From Sphingomonas echinoides ATCC 14820 (lineage in GTDB: Bacteria > Pseudomonadota > Alphaproteobacteria > Sphingomonadales > Sphingomonadaceae): 64,000 nt of DNA. Below are positions 36,331-44,287 of the stretch, in pieces (position 1 is the stretch's first letter; the number at the start of each line of letters is the position of its first letter). The notes below the pieces were generated by a model. The model searched no databases. It saw only the letters and a program-made list of their open reading frames with translations, and was not told where the DNA came from. The translations under genes and the position numbers were made by a program. The stretch lies in contig NZ_JH584235.1 in NCBI RefSeq assembly GCF_000241465.1, positions 1,250,017-1,314,016 on the forward strand, read 5' to 3'.

Positions 36331-38895
36331 ATGTCGTCGTTCGGGTATCGTGCCGCAATCCTCGCATTGTTGTCGTCGACGGCGTTCGGAGCCCCGGCGT
36401 TCGCGCAGAGCGCCCCGCCCGAACCGGCCCCGGCCACCGCGCCGACCGATGGCGGCGATATTATCGTCACCGCCACCAAGCGCTCGGAAACATTGCAGAA
36501 TGTGCCGATCAGCGTGCAGGCGCTGACCACCAAGAAGCTCGACGAGCTCAACATTTCGAACTTCTCGCAATATGCGCAGCAATTGCCGTCCGTGTCGTTC
36601 CAGGCGCTGGGCGGCACGCCCGGCACCAACGTCATCTATATGCGTGGCGTCGCCTCGGGCGGCGATGGCAACCATTCCGGCTCGCTCCCCTCGGTCGGCG
36701 TCTATCTGGATGAGCAGCCCGTCACCACGATCGGCGGCAATCTCGACGTCCATATCTACGACATTGCGCGAATCGAGAGCCTGTCGGGGCCGCAGGGCAC
36801 GCTGTACGGCGCTTCGTCCGAAGCCGGCACGATCCGCATCATCACCAATCAGCCCGATCTCTCGCATTTCTACGGCCGCGCCGATATCGAAGGCAATAAG
36901 GTCAGCAAGGGCGGCTTTGGCGGCAAGGCCGAAGGGATGGTCAACATCCCGCTGTCGCCTTCGATGGCGCTGCGCGTCGTCGGTTTCTACCAGCGCGATG
37001 CGGGCTATATCGACAATGTGCCGGGCACGCGGCGCTTCTGCAGCGGCACCACTTTCGATGCCAATGGCAATTGCGTGAAGGACGGCCTCACCGTCAACAA
37101 CAGCGCCTTCGTCAAGAAAGACTATAACGATACCGAAATCGCAGGTGGTCGGGCGGCGCTGAAGGTCGATCTCGACAGCAATTGGACGGTTACGCCGACC
37201 GTGATGTACCAGGATACGCGCAGCCACGGGGCCTATGGCTATGACCCCAAGGTCGGCGATCTGCAGGTGCAGCATTTCTACCCCGAATATCGCCGCGACC
37301 GCTTCATCCAGGCGGGGCTGACGATCGCGGGCAAAATCGGCAATTGGGACGTGACCTATGCCGGGGCGTATCTCGACCGCAAGGATTTCTCGTCGAGCGA
37401 CTATACCGATTACGCCGAAGCGTATGACAATCTCTATTCCTCGGTTGGCGGCATTGCCGGCTATTTTTACTTCAAGGACAATGCCGGAAAGCCAATCGAC
37501 GCCCGCCAACGCGTGATCGGCAGCGACCATTTCAAGAAAATGAGCCAGGAATTCCGGGTCGCCAGCCCGTCGAGCGAGCGGTTCCGCGTTGTCGCGGGGG
37601 CCTTCTATCAGCGCCAGAGCAACGACATCCATCAGGATTATCAGGTACCCGGCCTGGCCACCAACCTCTCGGTCAATGGCCACCCCGGCACCTTGTGGCT
37701 GACGCAACAGCATCGCGTCGACAAGGATTATGCGATGTTCGGCGAGGCGAGCTACGACATCACCCCGCGCCTGACCGCCACCGTCGGCGGCCGCGCCTTC
37801 ATCTATGACAATTCGCTGATCGGCTTTTTCGGCTTCGGCCGCGATCCGGCCAATGGCTACAATACCACGCCGTATAATGCGGCGGGCAGTTCACGCACCG
37901 GCGTCGCCGGGTGCTTCACCACCAACGGCACCCGCTTGCGCGACGCGGTCGCGGCGGGCGGGTCGACCACATTGCTCCCGGCGGCGGTAGCGGGCAGCCC
38001 CTGTACCAACCTCGGCGTTTATCGCGCCGGAGAGGGCGTGGTTCCGGTGCAGGCGTCCGGGCAAGGCGTGACCTATCGCTTCAACCTGAGCTGGAAACCC
38101 GTCGATGGCGTGTTGCTTTATGGCACCGCCTCACGCGGCTTCCGTCCGGGCGGAATCAACCGCCGCGCCGACGTCGCCGCTTATGCCGCCGACTACCTTA
38201 CCAACTATGAATTCGGGGCCAAGACCACGCTGCTCGGCGGCAAATTGCGGCTGAATGGGGCTATCTACCAACAGGATTGGGACAAATTCCAATTCTCCTT
38301 CCTCGGCGCGAACAGCTTCACCGAAATTCACAACGGCCCCAATGCCCGCATTCGCGGTGCGGAAATCATCAGCAACCTCTCGCTCGGTGCGCTCGCGCTA
38401 AGCGCGTCTGGCTCCTATACCGACGCCAAGACGCGCAAGAATCTGTGCCTTATTGATGACCCGACCTTCACTTGCACGGGTGCGGGGAATTTGCTGTCGG
38501 CCAAAGCGGGCACGCGGCTGCCGATCACGCCCAAGTTCAAGGCAAGCGGATCGGCGCGCTACACCGTGCCGGTCGGCGCGGCCAAAGCCTACGGCCAGGC
38601 TGTGGTGTCCTATCAGGGCTCGGCCGCGTCCGATATCCGATCGGCGACCTTTGCACCGGGGGGTATTGTCATCAACCCGGCCGCACAGCTCGGGCCGCTT
38701 TCGGCCTTCACCACCGCCGATTTCGCAGCGGGGGTGCAGTTCCAGCGCTACAGCATCGAACTGTTCATCGAGAATGCGTTCGACACGCGCGGGCAGCTTT
38801 CTCGCTTCCAGGAATGCGGCAGTTGCGGGCAGCGGCCCTATATCGTGCCGACAACGCCGCAGACGATCGGCGTGCGACTGCATGGCGACTTTTAG
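36331..38895 (+). CDS. TonB-dependent outer-membrane receptor
   Basis: The 854-residue protein has a signal peptide ending at about AFAQ, a TonB-box-like stretch and plug starting DIIVTATKRSETLQNVPISV, plug motifs (VYLDEQPVT, RIESLSGPQGTLYGASSEAGTI) and a long beta-barrel ending in a Phe (GVRLHGDF), as outer-membrane proteins do. The ATG 36331 follows GGGGGAA. Substrate is unknown; the plug resembles the large sphingomonad group that takes up aromatic or plant-derived compounds. It is probably an operon with the TPR/sulfotransferase gene. Confidence 0.92.
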   Translation: MSSFGYRAAILALLSSTAFGAPAFAQSAPPEPAPATAPTDGGDIIVTATKRSETLQNVPISVQALTTKKLDELNISNFSQYAQQLPSVSFQALGGTPGTNVIYMRGVASGGDGNHSGSLPSVGVYLDEQPVTTIGGNLDVHIYDIARIESLSGPQGTLYGASSEAGTIRIITNQPDLSHFYGRADIEGNKVSKGGFGGKAEGMVNIPLSPSMALRVVGFYQRDAGYIDNVPGTRRFCSGTTFDANGNCVKDGLTVNNSAFVKKDYNDTEIAGGRAALKVDLDSNWTVTPTVMYQDTRSHGAYGYDPKVGDLQVQHFYPEYRRDRFIQAGLTIAGKIGNWDVTYAGAYLDRKDFSSSDYTDYAEAYDNLYSSVGGIAGYFYFKDNAGKPIDARQRVIGSDHFKKMSQEFRVASPSSERFRVVAGAFYQRQSNDIHQDYQVPGLATNLSVNGHPGTLWLTQQHRVDKDYAMFGEASYDITPRLTATVGGRAFIYDNSLIGFFGFGRDPANGYNTTPYNAAGSSRTGVAGCFTTNGTRLRDAVAAGGSTTLLPAAVAGSPCTNLGVYRAGEGVVPVQASGQGVTYRFNLSWKPVDGVLLYGTASRGFRPGGINRRADVAAYAADYLTNYEFGAKTTLLGGKLRLNGAIYQQDWDKFQFSFLGANSFTEIHNGPNARIRGAEIISNLSLGALALSASGSYTDAKTRKNLCLIDDPTFTCTGAGNLLSAKAGTRLPITPKFKASGSARYTVPVGAAKAYGQAVVSYQGSAASDIRSATFAPGGIVINPAAQLGPLSAFTTADFAAGVQFQRYSIELFIENAFDTRGQLSRFQECGSCGQRPYIVPTTPQTIGVRLHGDF

Positions 38896-38903
38896 CGCGA
38901 ACC

Positions 38904-38933
38904 GCGCCGCCTGATCGATTGGTCAGGCGGCGC
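38904..38933. terminator. Bidirectional hairpin between convergent TonB receptor and EAL genes
   Basis: GCGCCGCCTGA (38904-38914) pairs with TCAGGCGGCGC (38923-38933) over an 8-base loop. It begins nine bases after the receptor stop and contains the stop codon of the convergent gene. There is no T-run. Confidence 0.5.
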
Positions 38934-40704
38934 AGGCCGTCGCCGCGCGCATCGCGCTTCGCCGCTGACGAAACCACCGCTCGAAATCAGCCTGCTCGAG
39001 CGGGCGCGCATAATGATAGCCTTGCGCCTCGTCACACCCCAACCCGTTCAAGATCTGCGCAGTGTCGGCCGTCTCCACGCCCTCGGCGACCACGCGATGC
39101 CCCAGCCCGTGCGACAATTGGATCATGGTGCGCACCAGGATGCGGGCCTGTTCGGCGACGTGATCGAGCGATTGGACGAAGGACCGGTCGATCTTGACGA
39201 CGCTGATCGGCAGGCGCTGCAGATACGCCAAGCTGCTATGGCCGGTCCCGAAATCATCGAGCGCGATCCGGATGCCCAGATCCGCCAGCGCCCGCAATCT
39301 GGCGAGCGCGATCACCGGGTCGCACATCATGGCGCTCTCGGTCATCTCCAGCTCGAGAAATTCCGGGCGAACGCGGTGCTTCAAGAGGTACAGTTGCACG
39401 CGTTCGACGAAATCCACCTCTTCCAGGTTCGCCGCCGAGACATTGATCGATAGCTGAAGATCGATCCCGCGCGCATGCCAGGCGGCAAGCTGCTCCAGGG
39501 CATGGTCCAGCACCCAGGTGGTCACGGGCCGCATGAGCGCGGTTTGCTCGACGATCGGGATAAATTCGGTTGGCGAAACATCCCCCAGCTTCGGATGCGT
39601 CCAGCGCAACAGCGCCTCCGCACCACAGCACCCACCCCCGGCAAGATCGATGCGCGGCTGATAGACGAGGCGCAATTCGCCGGGCAGATCGAACGCGTCG
39701 CAAAAATCCTTCAACAGGCTGAAACGACGCACTTGTTTCCCGTCGCTGGCCGACGAGTACAGGCTGATCTGTCCACCCGCCAACCGGGCGTCCTGTGCCG
39801 CGCTATAGGCCATTCGCAGGACATCGCTGCCCGGCGTCTGGCCCGCCAGAAACGGGGCAACGCCAATGGTACTGGTCAGCACGAACCGTTCGTGCGCGCC
39901 GCGCAAGCGGGCATCGTTCAACGCGACCTTCAGGCGGGCAAGGAACGTGGCATCGTCGGTCTCCGCCAAGCCCAGAAAGGCGAACTGCGTCGCCGCGACA
40001 TGATACGCGGTGCGGCCCGGCCCAAGCCCCGCGCGCAGGCCCGACGCGGCAGCCTGGACGATCTGGTCGATGAAGGTTGGCCCCATCACGCTCATCCCCT
40101 GCGTGAGCTGCTCGCTGGGTGCCAAATCCACCAACGCCAGCAAGCGGCGCTGCCCCGGCGTGTTGCGGCCCAGATCCTCAAGATCTTCCAGCAATTGGTT
40201 TCTGTTGAGCAAGCCAGACACCGGATCGACACGACCGATCGCGTGTTGCAACTCGATTTGCGACATCACCATGTCAGCCAGATCGGTCAGCGCCGCAATT
40301 TCTGGCGCGGATGCGCCGCGCGGCTCAAGGCCAAGCACACACAGCGCGCCCAGGCCACAGCCGCTCCTGGTGGTGAGCGGCACCCCCGCATAGAAACGGA
40401 CACCATCGCGCGCGAGCGGGCTGTCGACATAATCCGGGTCCGCCAACAGATCCGAGATGACCACACATTGCGTCGATTCAGCGACTTGCGCGCACGGTGC
40501 CTGCGCCCGCGGAATGGAAGTATGCTCGACCCCGACGCGCGACTTGAACCACTGGCGGTCGCGATCGGTCAGCGAGATTGCGGCGATTGGCAGGCCGAAA
40601 ACCATCGCGGCCATCCTCGTAATCCGGTCGAAGCTGTCGCTCGGCGGCGTGTCGAGAAGATTGAGCTGGCGCAATGCGTCGAGACGGGTCTGCTCGGGAC
40701 ACAT
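38923..40704 (-). CDS. GAF - degenerate GGDEF - EAL protein, probable cyclic-di-GMP phosphodiesterase
   Basis: The 593-residue cytoplasmic protein has a GAF domain (about residues 1-160), a GGDEF-like domain (about 170-330) whose signature is replaced by AATQF, and an EAL domain with GAEALLRW, LELEMTESA, DDFGTGHSSL and DRSF. Cyclase activity should be lost, while the phosphodiesterase residues look complete. The N-terminal LDALRQLNLLDTPPSDSFDRI is a common lead into sensory GAF domains. ATG 40704 follows GGAGGAG. It is convergent with the TonB receptor gene. Confidence 0.88.
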   Translation of the reverse strand: MCPEQTRLDALRQLNLLDTPPSDSFDRITRMAAMVFGLPIAAISLTDRDRQWFKSRVGVEHTSIPRAQAPCAQVAESTQCVVISDLLADPDYVDSPLARDGVRFYAGVPLTTRSGCGLGALCVLGLEPRGASAPEIAALTDLADMVMSQIELQHAIGRVDPVSGLLNRNQLLEDLEDLGRNTPGQRRLLALVDLAPSEQLTQGMSVMGPTFIDQIVQAAASGLRAGLGPGRTAYHVAATQFAFLGLAETDDATFLARLKVALNDARLRGAHERFVLTSTIGVAPFLAGQTPGSDVLRMAYSAAQDARLAGGQISLYSSASDGKQVRRFSLLKDFCDAFDLPGELRLVYQPRIDLAGGGCCGAEALLRWTHPKLGDVSPTEFIPIVEQTALMRPVTTWVLDHALEQLAAWHARGIDLQLSINVSAANLEEVDFVERVQLYLLKHRVRPEFLELEMTESAMMCDPVIALARLRALADLGIRIALDDFGTGHSSLAYLQRLPISVVKIDRSFVQSLDHVAEQARILVRTMIQLSHGLGHRVVAEGVETADTAQILNGLGCDEAQGYHYARPLEQADFERWFRQRRSAMRAATACAA

Positions 40705-40812
40705 TGACCAACTCCTCCGTAACGACGCAGCGCCGCGCCACTTTACAATATATGAATCTTTTCAGGCCGATCGGGGGATCCCGCGCGAAATTGTCGACGC
40801 CCGCAAGGGCGA

Positions 40813-40963
40813 TTGCACCTTCGCGGACTTTGCGCTATGCGCGCCAGCTTCCTACACACAGCTGTTGGAATATGCGGGAGGGTGCCTCGGCAGCCGCTTG
40901 AACCGCTAAACTTGAACCGGGCGTCGCGGAGCTTCCGCTGCGCCCCTTACAGAGTGAGTGCAC
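40813..40963 (+). promoter_or_regulatory. rplK leader with candidate promoter and hairpin
   Basis: A weak promoter, TTGCAC (40813-40818) and CTATGC (40835-40840) with a 16-base spacer, would give a leader of about 115 bases. Just before rplK, GGGCG (40919-40923) pairs with CGCCC (40941-40945) and GCGGA (40926-40930) with TCCGC (40934-40938), separated by a 2x2 internal loop. Stem-internal loop-stem structures upstream of L11 genes are where L1 represses its own operon in other bacteria; this one is only a candidate. Confidence 0.35.
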
Positions 40964-41395
40964 ATGGCAAAAAAGATTACAGGCTATATCAAGCTGCAGG
41001 TGCCGGCCGGCAAGGCCAACCCGTCGCCCCCGATCGGCCCGGCGCTGGGTCAGCGCGGCGTCAACATCATGGAATTCTGCAAGGCGTTCAACGCCTCGAC
41101 GGGTGACCAAGAAGTCGGCACGCCGCTCCCCACCGTGATCACCGTCTATGCCGACCGTTCGTTCTCGTTCGAAACGAAGACGCCGCCGGCATCGTATCTG
41201 ATCAAGAAGGCCGCCAATCTGAAGTCGGGCTCGAAGGAGCCGGGCAAGGTGTCCGCCGGAAGGATCAAGCGTTCGCAGCTCGCCGACATCGCGACCGCGA
41301 AGATGAAGGATCTCAACGCCAACGACCTCGAGTCGGCAACGCGCATCATCGAGGGTTCTGCCCGCGCGATGGGCCTCGAAGTGGTGGAGGGCTAA
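40964..41395 (+). CDS. rplK: 50S ribosomal protein L11
   Basis: L11 forms the GTPase-associated centre with 23S rRNA. The 143-residue protein shows the N-terminal [20 protein letters not shown] and [19 protein letters not shown], and the rRNA-binding C-terminal domain ending [15 protein letters not shown] 40964 is used; two extra codons upstream are not conserved. rplA follows after four bases. The usual neighbour nusG is 14 kb upstream here. Confidence 0.97.
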   Translation: MAKKITGYIKLQVPAGKANPSPPIGPALGQRGVNIMEFCKAFNASTGDQEVGTPLPTVITVYADRSFSFETKTPPASYLIKKAANLKSGSKEPGKVSAGRIKRSQLADIATAKMKDLNANDLESATRIIEGSARAMGLEVVEG

Positions 41396-41399
41396 GATC

Positions 41400-42092
41400 A
41401 TGGCATTTGTCAGCAAGAAGCAAAAAGCCGTCACCATCGACCGTCAGAAGCTGCACGGCGTGGACGAAGCAATCGCGCTCGCCAAGGCCGGCGCAACCTC
41501 GAAGTTCGACGAGACCATCGAAGTCGCGCTGAACCTCGGCGTCGATCCGCGTCACGCCGACCAGATGGTCCGCGGCGTCGTCACGCTGCCCAAGGGCACC
41601 GGCAAGACCGTGCGCGTCGGCGTGTTCGCCAAGGGTGCGAAGGCCGATGAAGCCCGCGCCGCTGGTGCGGACGTGGTCGGTGCGGAAGACCTGATGGAAA
41701 TCATCCAGGGTGGCACGATCGATTTCGATCGCTGCATCGCGACCCCGGACATGATGGGCATCGTCGGTCGCCTCGGTAAGGTGCTGGGTCCCAAGGGCCT
41801 GATGCCGAACCCGAAGCTCGGCACCGTCACCATGAACGTCGCCGAAGCGGTCAAGGCAGCCAAGGGCGGCCAGATCGAATATCGCGTCGAAAAGGCCGGC
41901 ATCATTCACTCGGGCATCGGCAAGGCGTCGTTCCCGGCAGAAGACCTGCGCGCGAACTTCGACGCGCTGGTCGACGCCGTGGTCAAGGCCAAGCCGTCGG
42001 GTGCCAAGGGCAAGTATGTCCGCAAGGTCGCGGTCAGCTCCACCATGGGCGTCGGCATCAAGGTCGACGTGGCCGAGGTTTCGGCGGCGTAA
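41400..42092 (+). CDS. rplA: 50S ribosomal protein L1
   Basis: L1 binds the mobile 23S rRNA stalk at the E site and often represses the rplK-rplA mRNA. The 230-residue protein contains [54 protein letters not shown] and the C-terminal [15 protein letters not shown]. It is followed by a strong intrinsic terminator, so rplJ-rplL must lie elsewhere or be separately transcribed. Confidence 0.97.
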   Translation: MAFVSKKQKAVTIDRQKLHGVDEAIALAKAGATSKFDETIEVALNLGVDPRHADQMVRGVVTLPKGTGKTVRVGVFAKGAKADEARAAGADVVGAEDLMEIIQGGTIDFDRCIATPDMMGIVGRLGKVLGPKGLMPNPKLGTVTMNVAEAVKAAKGGQIEYRVEKAGIIHSGIGKASFPAEDLRANFDALVDAVVKAKPSGAKGKYVRKVAVSSTMGVGIKVDVAEVSAA

Positions 42093-42118
42093 GCCTCCGC
42101 GATTTGCTACGGAATGGA

Positions 42119-42146
42119 GGGCCGGGGGAAACCCCGGCCCTTTTTT
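42119..42146 (+). terminator. Rho-independent terminator after rplA
   Basis: GGGCCGGGG (42119-42127), a GAAA tetraloop, CCCCGGCCC (42132-42140) and six T residues (42141-42146): a textbook intrinsic terminator 27 bases after the rplA stop. Confidence 0.95.
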
Positions 42147-42160
42147 CATGCGTGCGCCTC

Positions 42161-42184
42161 CCCCGTCACTCCGGGCGCGGGTTC
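42161..42184. repeat. Degenerate half of a family D palindrome (left of RidA/LysR pair)
   Basis: CCCCGTCACTCCGGGCGCGG matches the left arm of the family D element at 33126 but has no matching right arm nearby. The complementary half is at 43801-43826, beyond the LysR gene. Confidence 0.45.
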
Positions 42185-42205
42185 GCCGGTAGCGGTCTCC
42201 ATAGG

Positions 42206-42784
42206 TTAGGCCGGGTCCACCGACACCGTCATGTCCAGCTCCAACACGGCGTTGCGCGGAAGCGCAGCGACCCCGATCGAGGTTCGCGCATGGGCGCCCG
42301 CCGGGGCCAGTACCTTGGCCAACATTTCGGACGCGCCGTTGGACACCTCGCTGAGTTGATAAAAGCCTGGCGCGGCCTGCATATAGACAGTCATCTTGGT
42401 CACTTTACGGATCCGGCCCAGGTCGCCGAGGTGCTCCTCGAGCGCCCTCAGGCAGCGCAGGGCCGAGACCAGGGCCGCATGCTGGGCTTGCTCCAAGGTC
42501 ACTTCCGCGCCGACCCGACCGACGGCGATCACCTTGCCATCAAGGCTGGGCACCATGCCGCTGACTTCGATGACACCACGATCCTCCACTGCCGAGGCAT
42601 AGGCCCCGCCCGGCTGCGAGCGGCCCAGATCGATCCCGAGGGCGGCGATGCGCTGGGCGATCAGGATGTGGCGATCGCTCAAGGCGTGTTCGGTAGACAT
42701 GGTGTGTTCCTGGCTGTGGGCCAACCTCCCGATGATCGGCACCGCCGCGATGGCGGAGAGAACGATGCGACGGGATAGCGGCAT
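42206..42784 (-). CDS. RidA/YjgF-family protein with probable Tat-type signal
   Basis: The 192-residue product has the RidA trimer fold (VIEVSGMVPS, LRALEEHLGDLGRIRKVTKMTVY, RTSIGVAALPRNAVLELDM, with the conserved Arg that binds the imine carboxylate). Cytoplasmic RidA deaminates reactive enamines and imines. Unusually, the frame from ATG 42784 begins with a signal sequence, SRRIVLSAIAAVPIIG, close to a twin-arginine motif. An internal ATG at 42700 would give a signal-less 164-residue protein, so export depends on the start. It is divergent from a LysR regulator. Confidence 0.8.
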   Translation of the reverse strand: MPLSRRIVLSAIAAVPIIGRLAHSQEHTMSTEHALSDRHILIAQRIAALGIDLGRSQPGGAYASAVEDRGVIEVSGMVPSLDGKVIAVGRVGAEVTLEQAQHAALVSALRCLRALEEHLGDLGRIRKVTKMTVYMQAAPGFYQLSEVSNGASEMLAKVLAPAGAHARTSIGVAALPRNAVLELDMTVSVDPA

Positions 42785-42886
42785 GTGAACGTCCGGTGTT
42801 TGGATCGACCCGTTTCTAGGTCGTCGGCACCGCCGCCACCAATTCGAACCTTGCCCGCGAGCGTTCGGTTTCACTAATACCTGACA

Positions 42887-43744
42887 ATGCGCACCTCTCC
42901 GCTTCTACCGCCGCTCCACGCTTTGCGCGCCTTCGAGGCAGTCGCGCGGCACGCTGGCGTATCGCGGGCGAGCCACGAACTCCTGATCACCCAGAGCGCC
43001 ATCAGCCAGCACGTCCGTAGGCTGGAGCAACACCTGGGCACCGCGCTGTTTTTCCGGCACGGTCGCGGCATGACGCTGACCGAGGCTGGCCAGCACTACT
43101 ACGACACCGTCAGCCGCGCCTTCGCTGTGATCGCCGACGGCACAGCCGCCTTGGCCGGCCGTCGCGTCGTTCGGGTCAGCGTGTTGCCCTCGTTCGCCGC
43201 CCACTGGCTGGGCCCGCGCCTCGCCAGTTTCCGCGCCGCCCACCCCGATGTCGAGGTCGCCTTGGACCCGAACCTCACCGCCGCCGACTTCGCGGGCGAC
43301 GGCGTCGATCTGGCGGTGCGCTACGGCGATGGCCACTGGCCCGGTGCCGAGGCCAGCTTGCTGATGACCGAACGCCTGACGCCGGTCCATGCGCCGAACG
43401 CAGCTCCGATCGAGACCCTCCCCCTGCTGATCACCAAGAAGGCTTTCGACTGGAAGGTCTGGGCCGAGACTGAACGGTTCGACCTCGCGGCCCCGCCACA
43501 GGTGCAACTCACCGATTACAATGTCGTGCTACAGGCGGCGCTGCGTGGCGAGGGCCTGGCCTTGGGTCGGCTGAGCTTGATTGGCGAGTTGATCGCCAAG
43601 GGCCAGCTTGTTACGCCGTTCGCGACGGTGGTGCGATCCACCAAAGCCGCCTACTGGCTCGTGCGTCCTTCGACACGAACCCCGTCGGCTCCGGCCAGGA
43701 CCTTCGCGGCGTGGATCTCCGACGAAGCGAGTTTGGAGGTTTAA
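42887..43744 (+). CDS. LysR-type transcriptional regulator (GcvA-like)
   Basis: The 285-residue protein has the N-terminal winged helix-turn-helix (LRAFEAVARHAGVSRASHEL, TQSAISQHVRRLEQHLG) and a periplasmic-binding-type effector domain starting VRVSVLPSFAAHWLGPRL. Its resemblance is to the GcvA group. It is divergent from the RidA-like gene with 102 bases between, so RidA is the likely target. The pair is flanked by inverted fragments of a family D repeat. Confidence 0.87.
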   Translation: MRTSPLLPPLHALRAFEAVARHAGVSRASHELLITQSAISQHVRRLEQHLGTALFFRHGRGMTLTEAGQHYYDTVSRAFAVIADGTAALAGRRVVRVSVLPSFAAHWLGPRLASFRAAHPDVEVALDPNLTAADFAGDGVDLAVRYGDGHWPGAEASLLMTERLTPVHAPNAAPIETLPLLITKKAFDWKVWAETERFDLAAPPQVQLTDYNVVLQAALRGEGLALGRLSLIGELIAKGQLVTPFATVVRSTKAAYWLVRPSTRTPSAPARTFAAWISDEASLEV

Positions 43745-43800
43745 AGGGCGGCTTTCCCACCCGAACAGACGATCGAGGTTTTCGCGTCTGCCCCAGTAGC

Positions 43801-43826
43801 AGACCCGGGACGCGCGCGGGGTGACG
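43801..43826. repeat. Degenerate half of a family D palindrome (right of LysR gene)
   Basis: AGACCCGGGACGCGCGCGGG followed by GTGACG matches the right arm of the family D element, in the opposite orientation to the fragment at 42161-42184. The rest of 43745-44017 shows only the probable leader of the cold-shock gene. Confidence 0.45.
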
Positions 43827-44017
43827 ATTGGGAACTGCGGGCGGAGCATCGCCCACCCGTGATTTGCTATTCCCCGCAAATGCGCCTAGGCGGGTGCTTG
43901 CTACAGTCGCAAATCGACGGTCTCTGGTGCTTTGCGGCCCCATCTTCCTTCTTTCACTGCTGATCTAGGCACGGGTTGGCGCGACTCTCGCGTCACCCAA
44001 CAAGAAGGACGACTATT

Positions 44018-44224
44018 ATGACCATCGGCACCGTAAAATTCTTCAACGCAGACAAGGGCTATGGCTTCATCGCGCCGGAAGGTGGCGGCGAAGACGCGTT
44101 CGTGCACATCACGGCCGTTGAGCGCGCCGGCATGGGCACGCTCGATAAGGACCAGCGCGTTCAGTACGAGCTCGAGCAGGACAAGCGCGGCAAGATGAGT
44201 GCTGTGAACCTGCAGCAGGCCTAA
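44018..44224 (+). CDS. Single-domain cold-shock protein (CspA family)
   Basis: The 68-residue OB-fold protein has KFFNADKGYGFIAPE (RNP1) and DAFVHITAVERAG (RNP2), and is predicted to bind single-stranded RNA/DNA as a chaperone. ATG 44018 follows AAGAAGGA. It is monocistronic, with a long 5' region (the gap to LysR is 273 bases) and its own strong terminator. Confidence 0.95.
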   Translation: MTIGTVKFFNADKGYGFIAPEGGGEDAFVHITAVERAGMGTLDKDQRVQYELEQDKRGKMSAVNLQQA

Positions 44225-44246
44225 TCGCCCGCGCAAGCGAACGACC

Positions 44247-44279
44247 AAGGGCCCGGCGAGCAATCGCCGGGCCCTTTTT
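44247..44279 (+). terminator. Rho-independent terminator after the cold-shock gene
   Basis: AAGGGCCCGGCGA (44247-44259), a GCAA loop, TCGCCGGGCCC and a run of five T residues, 22 bases after the stop. It also faces the end of the convergent AsmA gene (stop at 44288). Confidence 0.95.
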
Positions 44280-44287
44280 CTATGCGC

